NCBI GenBank assembly: GCA_028292785.1
Contig: JAQGLQ010000221.1
Coordinates: 1-6,755, forward strand
Source of the DNA: Noviherbaspirillum sp.
Lineage (GTDB): Bacteria; Pseudomonadota; Gammaproteobacteria; Burkholderiales; Burkholderiaceae
Direction: 5' to 3'
DNA: 6,755 nucleotides
Each line of letters opens with the position of its first letter. Position 1 is the stretch's first letter. Below, piece after piece: positions 1 through 6,755 of the stretch. The notes beneath the pieces are model-generated. The model was not told where the DNA came from, searched no databases, and saw only the letters and a program-made list of their open reading frames with translations. The translations under genes were made by a program, and so were the position numbers.

Positions 1-2
1 AG

Positions 3-86
3 GTCGAAGAACTGAACGCCTCATTTCCCTGCCAGCGCAAAAGCCATGTCACATTAGCGATCGACGATGGTAGCGTTGATCTATGA
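3..86 (+). CDS. Possible 3' end of an unidentified gene (partial)
   Basis: An open frame enters from the left edge and ends in TGA at 84-86, giving 27 residues that begin VEELNASFPCQRKSHV and end DDGSVDL. I do not recognise the family, and so short a stretch could be open by chance. The only support is that its TGA overlaps the ATG of the next small frame (ATGA, 83-86), an arrangement common for translationally coupled genes. Since the next kilobase is full of broken genes, it could equally be a relic. The part left of the window would decide it. Confidence 0.2.
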   Translation, partial: VEELNASFPCQRKSHVTLAIDDGSVDL

Positions 87-214
87 AGATATCCATCGGT
101 CCATCCGCTCTCGGTGGGTCATCGCAATGGTTGACAAGGCCCGAGCAGCGCGACGTGTTCCTCAATGCGCTAGCGTCGTTCGCGTCGGTCATCCGATCAT
201 GCGGTGTCGTTTAG
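83..214 (+). CDS. Small ORF of 43 aa, unknown, possibly a gene remnant
   Basis: ATG at 83 to TAG at 212-214 encodes 43 residues, beginning MKISIGPSALGG, with a C-terminal half (PEQRDVFLNALASFASVIR) that would form an amphipathic helix. About two thirds of codons end in G or C, rising after residue 16, which resembles real coding DNA in this genome more than the other frames here do. The start overlaps the preceding stop by four bases. I see no clear Shine-Dalgarno sequence, signal peptide or known motif. It may be the out-of-frame tail of a decayed larger protein. The stop codon lies inside the hairpin at 202-234. A competing 75-codon frame at 67-294 covers the same bases with less GC-biased third positions and no recognisable motif. 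Confidence 0.22.
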   Translation: MKISIGPSALGGSSQWLTRPEQRDVFLNALASFASVIRSCGVV

Positions 215-234
215 CAGGTGCTAAAAAGACACCG
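202..234. repeat. Strong imperfect hairpin at the end of the small ORF
   Basis: CGGTGTC (202-208) pairs with GACACCG (228-234), and TTTAGC (210-215) pairs with GCTAAA (220-225). The two stems are separated by a 1x2 internal loop and closed by the tetraloop AGGT. That gives 13 base pairs in 33 nt. There is no T-run on either strand, so it is not a standard intrinsic terminator. It could be an RNA hairpin protecting a 3' end, an operator palindrome, or a leftover mobile-element end. The sequence is seen directly; the role is unknown. Confidence 0.6.
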
Positions 235-290
235 GACAGGCTCTTAGCAAAAGTCAAAGTGCGTTCCGGAAAATGGCGCACCAATATCAT

Positions 291-308
291 TTAGGTTTCC
301 CAACCTAA
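291..308. repeat. Inverted repeat, 7-bp arms
   Basis: TTAGGTT (291-297) and AACCTAA (302-308) are perfect complements around a 4-nt loop, TCCC. The arms are A/T-rich and no T-tract follows, so it would be a weak terminator at best. An operator half-site pair is an alternative. Its significance is unknown. Confidence 0.45.
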
Positions 309-346
309 TTATCGTTTCACCAAGCTTTGCGGGCGCCATCATTTTA

Positions 347-363
347 AATAAAGATCCTTTATT
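347..363. repeat. Inverted repeat, 7-bp arms, at the edge of the receptor remnant
   Basis: AATAAAG (347-353) and CTTTATT (357-363) are perfect complements around ATC. The repeat ends directly before an ATG at 364 and about 16 bases before recognisable TonB-receptor sequence resumes, so it may mark the rearrangement junction that removed the 5' end of that gene. It could also be chance in an A/T-rich stretch. Confidence 0.4.
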
Positions 364-375
364 ATGAAATTGGGT

Positions 376-613
376 AACGGCCCAAGTGGAACGTTGTGGG
401 GCATTAATGCAGTGTTATTAACGTCGTTACACGGTCGGCCGATGGCACGCAGGGTGTGCTGGCGTCGGCGAGTGGCGGAAATCGCGGCGCGTCCTGGAGC
501 TGTCCATCACGGGACAGAACCTGTTCGGTTCAGGCCATGCCGAATATGTCCCCCTTGCAACTCGCAGTCGTATCCCGACCAGCATTTTCGTGGCGCCGAT
601 ATGGCAAATGTGA
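376..613 (+). pseudogene. TonB-dependent outer-membrane receptor, severely deleted remnant
   Basis: Two ends of a TonB-dependent receptor are fused. Frame starting 379 reads GPSGTLWGINAV, the plug-domain signature usually seen as GPGGTLWGANAV-NG-VINIITK. A deletion of about 7 nt near 414 shifts the frame, and the next frame reads VINVVTRSADGTQG, then VLASASGGNRG. After about 486 the whole beta-barrel is missing. A third frame from 494 reads LELSITGQNLFGSGHAEY and ends in TSIFVAPIWQM with TGA at 611-613. This is the typical last strand of the family (GQNLF, then the R-S-x-I-P region, then an aromatic-rich final strand), although the usual terminal W-x-F is degenerate. Members are normally around 650-750 aa; roughly 80 codons survive. 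An intact copy would import a siderophore, cobalamin or other ligand across the outer membrane using TonB. The stop overlaps the start of the following yfiR-like gene, so the two were probably co-transcribed. Confidence 0.8.
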
Positions 614-1111
614 TCTCCATTTCACTGTTCGGCACCAAATCATGGTGGCACGGCTGGATGATGGCGGTTTGCCTGCTGGTGTCGATGTTCGCCGACTATT
701 ATCCAATGCCGGCGCATGGGGCGACCCGCCCTGACGAGGCGTCGATCAAGGCTGCCTATTTGTATAAATTCGGGGATTTTATCGAATGGCCGCGAGATAC
801 CCTGGAAAAAACGATGCGTTCACCATTGGCATCATCGGAGCGGACTCTCTTGCCGAGGAACTCGAACGCATTGTCGGCAGCCGCACCGTCAATAGTCGGC
901 CCGCGAGGGTGCGCAGGCTCGGGGTCGATGATCGGCTCGCCGGCGTCAATATGCTGTTCATCGGGCGCTCGTACTATGAGCATCTCAATGAAATTCTTCA
1001 GGCGACGAAAGGAGAACCCTCGAGATGGCGCCAAAAACAGCGGAACTGGGAAAGCTTGTCATCAGCGCACGCCTTCTCGTTGCTGCCTACAAAGTGGAAA
1101 CGGGAACCTGA
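601..1111 (+). pseudogene. YfiR-family (DUF4154) periplasmic protein, frameshifted and internally deleted
   Basis: From ATG 601 the product has a signal peptide (hydrophobic core MMAVCLLVSMF, probable cleavage near residue 40, AHGA) followed by IKAAYLYKFGDFIEWP, the hallmark N-terminus of YfiR/DUF4154 proteins. The frame breaks at the A6 run 806-811. One more A would give LEKNDAFTIGIIGAD and continue through VRRLGVDDRLAGVNMLFIGR to ATKGEP at 1019. The expected next segment of about 28 residues (VLTV...G-x-I-x-F...RVRF) is absent. A third frame resumes at 1022 with LEMAPKTAELG, then KLVISARLLVAAYKVE, ending in TGA at 1109-1111. YfiR of Pseudomonas is a periplasmic repressor of the diguanylate cyclase YfiN. 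Homologues beside TonB receptors and membrane sensors are common in betaproteobacteria, but their roles are mostly untested. The rejoined fragments give about 169 aa. A start at 658 or 661 is possible but would shorten the signal peptide. Identification is firm; loss of function is inferred from two independent lesions. Confidence 0.87.
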
Positions 1112-1112
1112 G

Positions 1113-1222
1113 ATGCATCCGACAGCGCGCGCAGTGCGCCGCAAGCAGCTGGCGGTCGTGCCGATAACAGCTGGTGCTGGCGCAAATTTTCGAAGCGGAG
1201 GCAAAACGGGCGAGCCAGCGCC
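1113..1222 (+). pseudogene. N-terminal remnant of a membrane sensor protein (third gene of the dead operon)
   Basis: An ATG lies one base after the yfiR-like stop (TGAGATG) and opens MHPTARAVRRKQLAVVPITA. The basic R-R-K followed by the start of a hydrophobic stretch resembles the first transmembrane segment of the CHASE/HAMP-type histidine kinases or GGDEF proteins that commonly follow TonB-receptor and yfiR-like genes. The membrane helix is never completed. A different frame from about 1168 reads QLVLAQIFEAEAKRASQR, a plausible helical coding piece, before the sequence runs into the convergent purL 3' end at 1223. Most of the gene (normally several hundred codons) has been deleted. The assignment rests on position, on the start codon spacing and on a short N-terminal match, so kinase versus cyclase cannot be decided. 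Confidence 0.4.
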
Positions 1223-1223
1223 C
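1203..1223 (-). terminator. Candidate intrinsic terminator of purL
   Basis: Read on the minus strand, GGGCG (1223-1219) and CGCCC (1212-1208) form a five-pair all-G/C stem around a 6-nt loop (CTGGCT), followed by GTTTTG. The stem begins at the last base of the purL TAG. The stem is short and the U-run is only four, so this is a weak or borderline terminator. Its position, immediately after the stop and facing the dead plus-strand operon, supports the call. Confidence 0.4.
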
Positions 1224-4200
1224 TATCCGACCCATTTGCGCGAGTTGCGGAACATGCGGATCCATGGCGAATCCTCGCCCCAGGTCTCGGGATGCCACGA
1301 ATTCTGCACGGTGCGGAAGACTCGTTCCGCGTGCGGCATCAGCACGGTGAATCTCCCATCCGGCGTGGTGACCGAGGTAATTCCTTGCGGCGAACCGTTC
1401 GGATTGTAGGGATAGCCTTCGGTGACCTGCCCCTTGTTATCCACATAGCGCATCGCGACCACGGTCTGAGCTATATCCCCAGTCTGCGAAAAATCGGCGA
1501 AGCCTTCGCCGTGGGAGACCGCGATCGCGGCCCGGGTCCCAGCCATCCCGTCGAAGAAGATCGACGGCGAGTCGGCCACCTCCACCATTGCGAAGCGCGC
1601 CTCGAACTGCTCGGATTTATTGCGCGTGAATTTCGGCCAGGACTGCGCACCGGGAATGATCGATTTCAGGTTGCTCATCATCTGGCAGCCGTTGCAGATA
1701 CCGAGTGCGAACGTATCGCCACGGTTGAAGAAACCGGTAAACTGTTCGGCCAGCATGGCATTGAACAAGATGGTCTTGGCCCAGCCCTCGCCGGCTCCCA
1801 GCACATCGCCATAGGAAAAACCACCCGCGGCGATCAGGCCCTTGAACTGATCGAGGCGGACCCGGCCGGCGATCAGGTCGCTCATGTGCACATCGACCGC
1901 GGCGAACCCCGATTTGTGCATCACGTAGCCGGTCTCGATCTGCGAATTGACGCCCTGCTCGCGCAGGATCGCCACCTTCGGCTTCGCGCCTGTTGCGATG
2001 AATGGCGCGGCGACATCGACATTCGCATCGAAGCTCAGCTTTGGCGAGATGCCGGGATCGGCCACGTCGAGGATGCGCTCATATTCCGCGTCGGCGCAGG
2101 CCGGATTATCGCGCAGGCGCGCGATGCGCCAGCTGGTTTCGCTCCACAGCCGCTGCAGTTCGACGCGCGGCTGGGTGTAAATCACCTTGGCGTCGCGCAT
2201 GAATTCAAGCACATCGCGTTCATTCGGCTTACCGATGATATGGCTGCAGGCGCCGAGGTTATGTGAGCGCAGCACGTCCATGATTTCGGACTTCTCGGCG
2301 GCGCGGACCTGGATCACCGCGCCGAGCTCTTCGCTGAACAGGGCACGCAAGGTCATTTCGTTGCGGCGTTCCCCTACCTGGGTTGCCCAGTTCTTGGAAT
2401 CGCCCCAGTCTGCGCCGTGGCCATTCTCCAACGTCAACATGTCGAGGTTGATCGACAGGCCCGTGCGGCTCGCGAACGCCATCTCGCTCAGGGTGACGAA
2501 CAATCCGCCATCGGAACGGTCATGGTAGGCAAGCAGCTTGCGCTCCTTGTTCAGCTGCTGAATCGCAGCGAAAAAGCCTTTCAGGTCTTCAGGGCTGTCG
2601 ACATCCGGCACTTCGTTGCCGATCTGCTGCATCACCTGCGTCAGTGCGGACGCACCCATGCGGTTCCTGCCGCGGCCGAGATCGATCACGATCAATACCG
2701 TATCGCCCGCATCCTTGCATAGCTGCGGCGTCAGCGAATGCCGCACGTCGTACACCGGCGCGAACGCCGACACGATCAGCGATACCGGCGAAGTGACCGA
2801 CTTGTTTTCGCCTGCGTCCTGCCACGTGGTGCGCATGGATAAGGAATCCTTGCCCACCGGGATGCTGATGCCCAATGCCGGGCACAGCTCCATGCCGACC
2901 GCCTTGACCGTGTCGTACAGAGCGGCATCCTGGCCCGGCTGGCCGGCCGCGGCCATCCAGTTCGCCGACAGTTTTACCTCCGACAGCTCGCCGATCGGCG
3001 CGGCGGCGATATTCGTGATCGATTCGCCGACCGCCATGCGGCCCGAGGCCGCGGCATCGACGACCGCCAATGGCGTACGCTCGCCCATCGCCATCGCTTC
3101 GCCGCGATAGCCTTCCAGACTCATGGTCGTGACCGCGCAATCGGCCACCGGAACCTGCCATGGGCCGACCATCTGGTCGCGCACCGAATGCGCGCCGACG
3201 GTGCGGTCGCCAATCGTGATCAGAAATGACTTGTCCCCCACCGTCGGCAATCGCAATACCCGCTGCGCCACGTCCGCGAGATCCATGCCGGTCAGGTCGA
3301 CGGCAGGATATTCATTGCGCACATGTTCCACCTCGCGATGCATTTTTGGCGGCTTGCCGAGAAGGACATCCATCGGCATGTTGACCGGTTCGTCGCCGTG
3401 CTGCGGATCGATGACTTTCAACTGCCGCTCTTCGGTAGCGGTGCCGACCACCGCGAACAGGCAGCGCTCGCGTTCGCACAGGTACTCGAACAGCGGAAGG
3501 TTTTCCGGAGCGATGGCCAGCACGTAACGCTCCTGGGATTCGTTGCTCCAGATTTCTTTTGGCGCCATGCCGGTCTCTTCCAGCGGCACCTTGCGCAGAT
3601 CGAAGACCGCGCCGCGCCCGGCGTCGTTGGTAATTTCCGGGAAGGCGTTGGAAAGGCCGCCCGCGCCAACGTCGTGGATCGAGAGGATCGGGTTGTCGTC
3701 GCCCATGGCCCAGCAGGCATTGATGACTTCCTGCGCGCGCCGCTCCATCTCCGGATTGCCGCGCTGTACGGAATCGAAATCGAGATCGGCTGTGTTGGTG
3801 CCCGTCGCCATCGACGATGCCGCGCTGCCGCCCATGCCGATGCGCATGCCGGGGCCGCCGAGCTGGATCAGCAGACTGCCGACTGGAAGGTCGTGCTTTT
3901 TGGTGTGTTTCGCCGAGATGTTTCCAATGCCGCCGGCAATCATGATCGGCTTGTGATATCCCCACACGGAACCGGCGACATTCTGCTCGTAAGTGCGGAA
4001 GTATCCGCCGAGATTGGGCCGTCCGAATTCATTATTGAAAGCCGCGCCGCCGAGCGGGCCTTCGATCATGATCTGGAGTGCCGACGCGATGCGGTCGGGC
4101 TTGCCGTAAATCCCGGCCTGTGCGTGCGGTTCGCGCCGTGCGACCGGTTCGGCGACGTCGCGGGCGTTTTCCCATAGCTGCACGGCATGCGGAATCATCA

Positions 4201-5242
4201 GATTGGAGACGGTGAATCCGGTCAGGCCCGCCTTGGGCTTTGCCCCGCGTCCGGTCGCGCCTTCGTCGCGGATCTCACCGCCGGCGCCGGTGGAGGCGCC
4301 GGGAAAAGGCGAAATCGCAGTCGGATGGTTATGTGTCTCGACCTTCATCAGGATATGCGTCAGTTCCTCGCTCGATTCATACACATTCCCCTGCGCCGCG
4401 CCGCGCGCATAGAAGCGCGATACCGGCGCGCCTTCGATGATCGAGGAGTTGTCGCTGTAGGCGACGATCGTGCCCTTGGGCTGCAGCTGGTGGGTATTCT
4501 TGATCATCGCGAACAGTGACTTGTCCTGCTTGACACCGTCGATGGTCCATTCCGCGTTGAAAATCTTGTGGCGGCAATGCTCGCTGTTCGCTTGTGCGAA
4601 CATCATCAGCTCGACGTCCGTCGGATTACGCTTTGCCTGCGTGAATGCGCTGACCAGATAATCGATCTCGTCGTCGGACAAGGCAAGCCCGAGCTCCGCG
4701 TTCGCATCGGCGAGCGCCTGCTTGCCGCCGCCGAGCACGTCGATCGAGGCAAGCGGTTTCGCCTGCAGGTCACGGAACAGCATGGCCGCGTCATTCGCAT
4801 TGCGCAGCACGGTTTCGGTCATGCGGTCGTGCAGCAGGTCCGCGACGGCCTGGATTGCGTCGTCAGATAATTTCCTTGTGCCGCCGAGCAAACCGGATTT
4901 CAGGCGTACGCGGTAGGAGATACCTCTCTCGACGCGCCTGATGTGCGCAATGCCGCAATGATGGACGATGTCGGTCGCCTTGCTGGCCCACGGCGAAATC
5001 GTGCCCACCCGGGGAATCACCACGAATTCATCCCCCTCGTCGTGGCCGATGGATGGTTCCCCGTAGGTAAGGAGCGCATTAAGCCGGCCAATATCATCTT
5101 CGACCGGCGCGACGGTCGAATCGACAAAATGGAGATAGCGCGCGGTTACGCCGACGATGGCGGGCTCGGCTGCTTGCAATTGTGATAAAAGACGGTTCGT
5201 ACGGAAGGCAGACAGGGCATTTGAGCCCGGCAGAATCAGCAT
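1223..5242 (-). CDS. purL: Phosphoribosylformylglycinamidine (FGAM) synthase, large single-chain form
   Basis: Converts FGAR, glutamine and ATP to FGAM, glutamate and ADP, the fourth step of de novo purine synthesis, in the cytoplasm. The 1339-aa product matches the single-chain type (about 1300 aa in enterobacteria). In order it shows an N-terminal PurS-like domain (about 1-150); a linker with [12 protein letters not shown] near 217-228; an AIRS-like synthase half with [17 protein letters not shown] from 300; a second AIRS-like half; and a class I glutamine amidotransferase from about 1087. The amidotransferase triad is visible as Cys1183 ([10 protein letters not shown]), His1304 and Glu1306 (MPHAERVF). 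The C-terminus FRNSRKWVG is typical. I chose ATG 5242 because [15 protein letters not shown] is the expected family start; the frame stays open to an ATG at 5329, but those 29 extra residues do not look like PurL. Neither start has a good Shine-Dalgarno sequence. The gene is intact with no frameshift, single and convergent with the decayed operon, divergent from the amidase gene. Confidence 0.97.
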   Translation of the reverse strand: MLILPGSNALSAFRTNRLLSQLQAAEPAIVGVTARYLHFVDSTVAPVEDDIGRLNALLTYGEPSIGHDEGDEFVVIPRVGTISPWASKATDIVHHCGIAHIRRVERGISYRVRLKSGLLGGTRKLSDDAIQAVADLLHDRMTETVLRNANDAAMLFRDLQAKPLASIDVLGGGKQALADANAELGLALSDDEIDYLVSAFTQAKRNPTDVELMMFAQANSEHCRHKIFNAEWTIDGVKQDKSLFAMIKNTHQLQPKGTIVAYSDNSSIIEGAPVSRFYARGAAQGNVYESSEELTHILMKVETHNHPTAISPFPGASTGAGGEIRDEGATGRGAKPKAGLTGFTVSNLMIPHAVQLWENARDVAEPVARREPHAQAGIYGKPDRIASALQIMIEGPLGGAAFNNEFGRPNLGGYFRTYEQNVAGSVWGYHKPIMIAGGIGNISAKHTKKHDLPVGSLLIQLGGPGMRIGMGGSAASSMATGTNTADLDFDSVQRGNPEMERRAQEVINACWAMGDDNPILSIHDVGAGGLSNAFPEITNDAGRGAVFDLRKVPLEETGMAPKEIWSNESQERYVLAIAPENLPLFEYLCERERCLFAVVGTATEERQLKVIDPQHGDEPVNMPMDVLLGKPPKMHREVEHVRNEYPAVDLTGMDLADVAQRVLRLPTVGDKSFLITIGDRTVGAHSVRDQMVGPWQVPVADCAVTTMSLEGYRGEAMAMGERTPLAVVDAAASGRMAVGESITNIAAAPIGELSEVKLSANWMAAAGQPGQDAALYDTVKAVGMELCPALGISIPVGKDSLSMRTTWQDAGENKSVTSPVSLIVSAFAPVYDVRHSLTPQLCKDAGDTVLIVIDLGRGRNRMGASALTQVMQQIGNEVPDVDSPEDLKGFFAAIQQLNKERKLLAYHDRSDGGLFVTLSEMAFASRTGLSINLDMLTLENGHGADWGDSKNWATQVGERRNEMTLRALFSEELGAVIQVRAAEKSEIMDVLRSHNLGACSHIIGKPNERDVLEFMRDAKVIYTQPRVELQRLWSETSWRIARLRDNPACADAEYERILDVADPGISPKLSFDANVDVAAPFIATGAKPKVAILREQGVNSQIETGYVMHKSGFAAVDVHMSDLIAGRVRLDQFKGLIAAGGFSYGDVLGAGEGWAKTILFNAMLAEQFTGFFNRGDTFALGICNGCQMMSNLKSIIPGAQSWPKFTRNKSEQFEARFAMVEVADSPSIFFDGMAGTRAAIAVSHGEGFADFSQTGDIAQTVVAMRYVDNKGQVTEGYPYNPNGSPQGITSVTTPDGRFTVLMPHAERVFRTVQNSWHPETWGEDSPWIRMFRNSRKWVG

Positions 5243-5577
5243 GGCGGCGAGAGGATTGAGGCAGTATTGCAAGCGCTGACAGGATGCGGGAGCGTATTGG
5301 CGCCGCTTCCGGACGCCGGTGTAATGCATGCAACTGCAGGTGCACGCGCTTCGGCCGAAAGCGACCCGCTCTGCGTTTCGCTGCCTGCCAAGGCGGCTTG
5401 ACTGCGGGTTAATTCAGAAACCGGAATTATACCGCGACCGGCCAACTCGCCCTGAGTCCACGCTTCCGCGAATCGATTCATTTCGCCTGCGCTCCTCGGG
5501 TGCCGTTCCGGTATGTTATTGTCTGCAACGGCTTTTTACATCAAGAACATCCGGCGTTTTCCCAGGCGCACATCCAC
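5243..5577. other. Divergent intergenic region between purL and the amidase gene
   Basis: These 335 bases separate the two divergent starts and should hold both promoters. A perfect TATAAT on the minus strand (5431-5426) is the best purL candidate. On the plus strand TTGACT (5398-5403) resembles a -35 box, but no -10 follows at 16-18 bp. TATACC at 5428 lies 24 bp away, too far. Four TGCA tetramers fall within 5325-5344. An 81-codon minus-strand frame covers 5236-5481, but it has no recognisable motif, has repetitive A/S/P-rich content and overlaps the promoter candidate, so I do not call it a gene. I found no obvious PurR-like operator by eye. Confidence 0.5.
5426..5431 (-). promoter_or_regulatory. 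Possible purL -10 box (TATAAT)
   Basis: The minus strand carries an exact sigma-70 consensus TATAAT, about 184 nt upstream of the chosen purL start. Transcription would begin near 5419 and give a leader of about 177 nt. The hexamer 17 bp further upstream reads CAGGGC, not a recognisable -35, and there is no extended -10 TG motif. An isolated consensus hexamer in a region this size is not rare, so this remains a weak candidate. Confidence 0.3.
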
Positions 5578-6755
5578 ATGAACAATCCAGTTTCCGGATC
5601 TGTCTGCACACTCGCATCGGTCCCTCGAAGCGCATTGATCGATGCATGTATTGCCGAGGCGGAAAAAACCTCGAGCGTGTTCACCAGACTCTATCCCGCC
5701 GCGGCCCGGGCTGCGGCAGCCCACGTCGACGCGATGCGTGCCGCCGGGGTTGAAACCTTGCCGCTGGCCGGTTTGCCGGTGTCCGTGAAGGATCTGTTCG
5801 ATGTCGCGGGCGAGACCACGCTTGCGGGTTCGGTCGTGCTCGAAGGGGCGGCGCCGGCGCGTTCGGACGCGGTTGCGGTACGCAGACTTCGCCAGGCGGG
5901 CGCCGCAATCCTCGGCAAAACCAATATGACGGAATTCGCATTCTCGGGCGTGGGCCTGAATCCGCATCATGGCACGCCCGCCAATCCTTGCGACCGGGTC
6001 ACGCCGCGCATTCCCGGAGGCTCTTCCTCAGGCGCGGCAGTGTCCGTGGCGGCAGGTCTGTGCGTGGCCGGGCTGGGTTCGGACACCGGCGGCTCAATCC
6101 GCATTCCGGCCGCGCTATGCGGGCTGACGGGCTTCAAGCCGACCGCGAGGCGTGTGCCGGTAGCCGGCGCACTGCCCTTGTCGACCACCCTGGATACGGT
6201 ATGTGCGATGACGCGCTGCGTCGACGACTGCATCCTGATCGATACGGTGATTGCCGATACCCCTTTGTCGGTTCCGGAACTGCCTCTGGCCGGATTACGG
6301 CTGGCAGTACCCGGCACCGTAGTCCTCGATGGTCTCGATGGCCATGTCGCGGCTTCGTTTTCGATGGCGCTGTCACGCCTGTCCGCTGCCGGCGCGAAGA
6401 TTGTCGATTTGCCTCTGGCGCAGCTTGCCGAAGCAGCCGGCCTCAATAAATTCTCCGGGGCGGAATCGTTCGCCTGGCATCGCGAGTTGATCGCCGCGCG
6501 GGAATCCGCCTACGACACCCGGGTGGCGAAACGCATCAAGCTCGGTTCCGCCATGAGCGCCGCCGATTACATCGATCTGCATCGCGGCAGGCGCGACTGG
6601 ATCACTCGCATGGAGCGCATGATCGCGCCTTTCGATGCGCTCGTCATGCCGACCGTACCCGTCGTGGCGCCGCCGATTGCACAGCTGGAAGCGTCCGAAG
6701 ACACCTTCTTTCATTTCAACGCTCTGCTGCTCCGCAATCCTTCCGTTGTCAACCT
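5578..6755 (+). CDS. Amidase-signature-family amidohydrolase (GatA-like), 5' part, runs off the window
   Basis: ATG 5578 opens a frame with no stop through 6755: 392 codons of a family usually about 450-500 aa. It has the amidase signature fold's Ser-cisSer-Lys triad: Lys71 in LPVSVKDLFDV, cis-Ser149 in PGGSSSGAAVSVAAG, and nucleophile Ser173 in GSDTGGSIRIPA. Further family blocks are ILGKTNMTEFAFSGVG (111-126) and LTGFKPT (183-189). The 24-residue cis-Ser to Ser spacing matches characterised members. These enzymes hydrolyse or transfer amide groups. The sequence resembles GatA, but no gatC or gatB is visible beside it, and the first 60 residues are short and unlike a classical GatA start, so a stand-alone amidase of unknown substrate is more likely. 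There is no signal peptide or membrane segment, so it should be cytoplasmic. The ribosome site is weak (CAGG at 5563-5566). A GTG at 5500 is in frame but adds unconserved residues. It is divergent from purL. Confidence 0.92.
   Translation, partial: MNNPVSGSVCTLASVPRSALIDACIAEAEKTSSVFTRLYPAAARAAAAHVDAMRAAGVETLPLAGLPVSVKDLFDVAGETTLAGSVVLEGAAPARSDAVAVRRLRQAGAAILGKTNMTEFAFSGVGLNPHHGTPANPCDRVTPRIPGGSSSGAAVSVAAGLCVAGLGSDTGGSIRIPAALCGLTGFKPTARRVPVAGALPLSTTLDTVCAMTRCVDDCILIDTVIADTPLSVPELPLAGLRLAVPGTVVLDGLDGHVAASFSMALSRLSAAGAKIVDLPLAQLAEAAGLNKFSGAESFAWHRELIAARESAYDTRVAKRIKLGSAMSAADYIDLHRGRRDWITRMERMIAPFDALVMPTVPVVAPPIAQLEASEDTFFHFNALLLRNPSVVN

Larger units (their letters stand above)
215..375. other. 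AT-richer noncoding stretch upstream of the dead operon
   Basis: No convincing gene is visible here. The base composition is richer in A/T than the flanks, and the stretch carries two short inverted repeats (291-308 and 347-363). I could not find a convincing -35/-10 pair. The recognisable receptor remnant begins abruptly at about 376-379, deep inside the plug domain of the parent protein. The receptor's own promoter and first hundred or so codons are therefore missing, and a deletion or insertion junction must lie near 364-379. Confidence 0.5.

Noticed and set aside
131..160. A promoter from the perfect TTGACA at 131-136
   Set aside because: No acceptable -10 hexamer lies 16-18 bases downstream; the sequence there is GC-rich.
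202..234. An integron attC site
   Set aside because: The hairpin arms do not match the RYYYAAC / GTTRRRY core sites, and no integrase or gene cassettes are visible.
364..1167. A 267-codon plus-strand frame as one intact protein
   Set aside because: It only strings together parts of two families: plug motif at its start, shadow sequence in the middle, and the YfiR N-terminus from 601, then out-of-frame residues after 811. It is not a real gene.
786..1409. A 207-codon plus-strand frame as a gene
   Set aside because: Its first part is the middle of the frameshifted yfiR-like gene and its end runs antisense into the purL 3' region, so it is a composite of remnants.
1292..4519. Long plus-strand frames (for example 1292-2266 and 3323-4177) opposite purL
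   Set aside because: They are antisense shadows of a GC-rich, intact purL and contain no recognisable family motifs.
5243..5329. A 29-residue N-terminal extension of PurL from ATG 5329
   Set aside because: The extension shows no PurL-like sequence, whereas [15 protein letters not shown] at 5242 is the expected start, and 5329 lacks a ribosome site.
5236..5481. An 81-codon minus-strand frame in the purL upstream region
   Set aside because: It has no motif, has A/S/P-rich composition, overlaps the promoter candidate and the purL start, and looks like chance openness.
1..6755. CRISPR array, tRNA or rRNA genes, or a complete insertion sequence
   Set aside because: I saw no regularly spaced direct repeats, no cloverleaf with conserved arms, and no transposase motifs or terminal inverted repeats flanked by target duplications.

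Overview
The window reads as part of a betaproteobacterial chromosome, most likely Burkholderiales and possibly close to Oxalobacteraceae. This is inferred from the style of the PurL N-terminus ([15 protein letters not shown]...), from GC-rich codon usage, and from the type of TonB receptor / YfiR / sensor locus present. It is not a database result.

Layout. (1) Positions 1-375 hold no gene I can name. There are two tiny reading frames that overlap by ATGA (3-86 and 83-214), a strong hairpin at 202-234 on the stop of the second, and two shorter AT-rich inverted repeats. (2) Positions 376-1222 are a graveyard of a three-gene plus-strand operon. They contain a TonB-dependent receptor reduced to one plug motif joined to its C-terminal strand, a periplasmic YfiR-family (DUF4154) protein broken by a one-base frameshift in an A6 run plus an internal deletion, and the first residues of what was probably the cognate membrane sensor (kinase or diguanylate cyclase). 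Gene order, overlap and spacing of the parent operon are still visible. (3) Positions 1223-5242, minus strand, hold an intact full-length purL (FGAM synthase, 1339 aa), with a candidate terminator hairpin at its stop. (4) Positions 5243-5577 are a divergent intergenic region with a possible purL -10 box (TATAAT, minus strand) and a cluster of TGCA palindromes. (5) From 5578 to the right edge, plus strand, runs the first 392 codons of an amidase-signature-family hydrolase with its Ser-cisSer-Lys triad intact. It has no stop inside the window.

Functional reading. purL is a housekeeping gene of de novo purine synthesis and appears healthy. The divergent amidase is also intact as far as visible. 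The left fifth is accessory DNA being lost by deletion, and all three dead genes point to one lost function: outer-membrane uptake or sensing coupled to a YfiR-type periplasmic regulator and a membrane signalling enzyme. I do not see a new biological system. The most interesting signal is the decayed signalling operon, which simple ORF calling would report as unrelated hypothetical proteins.
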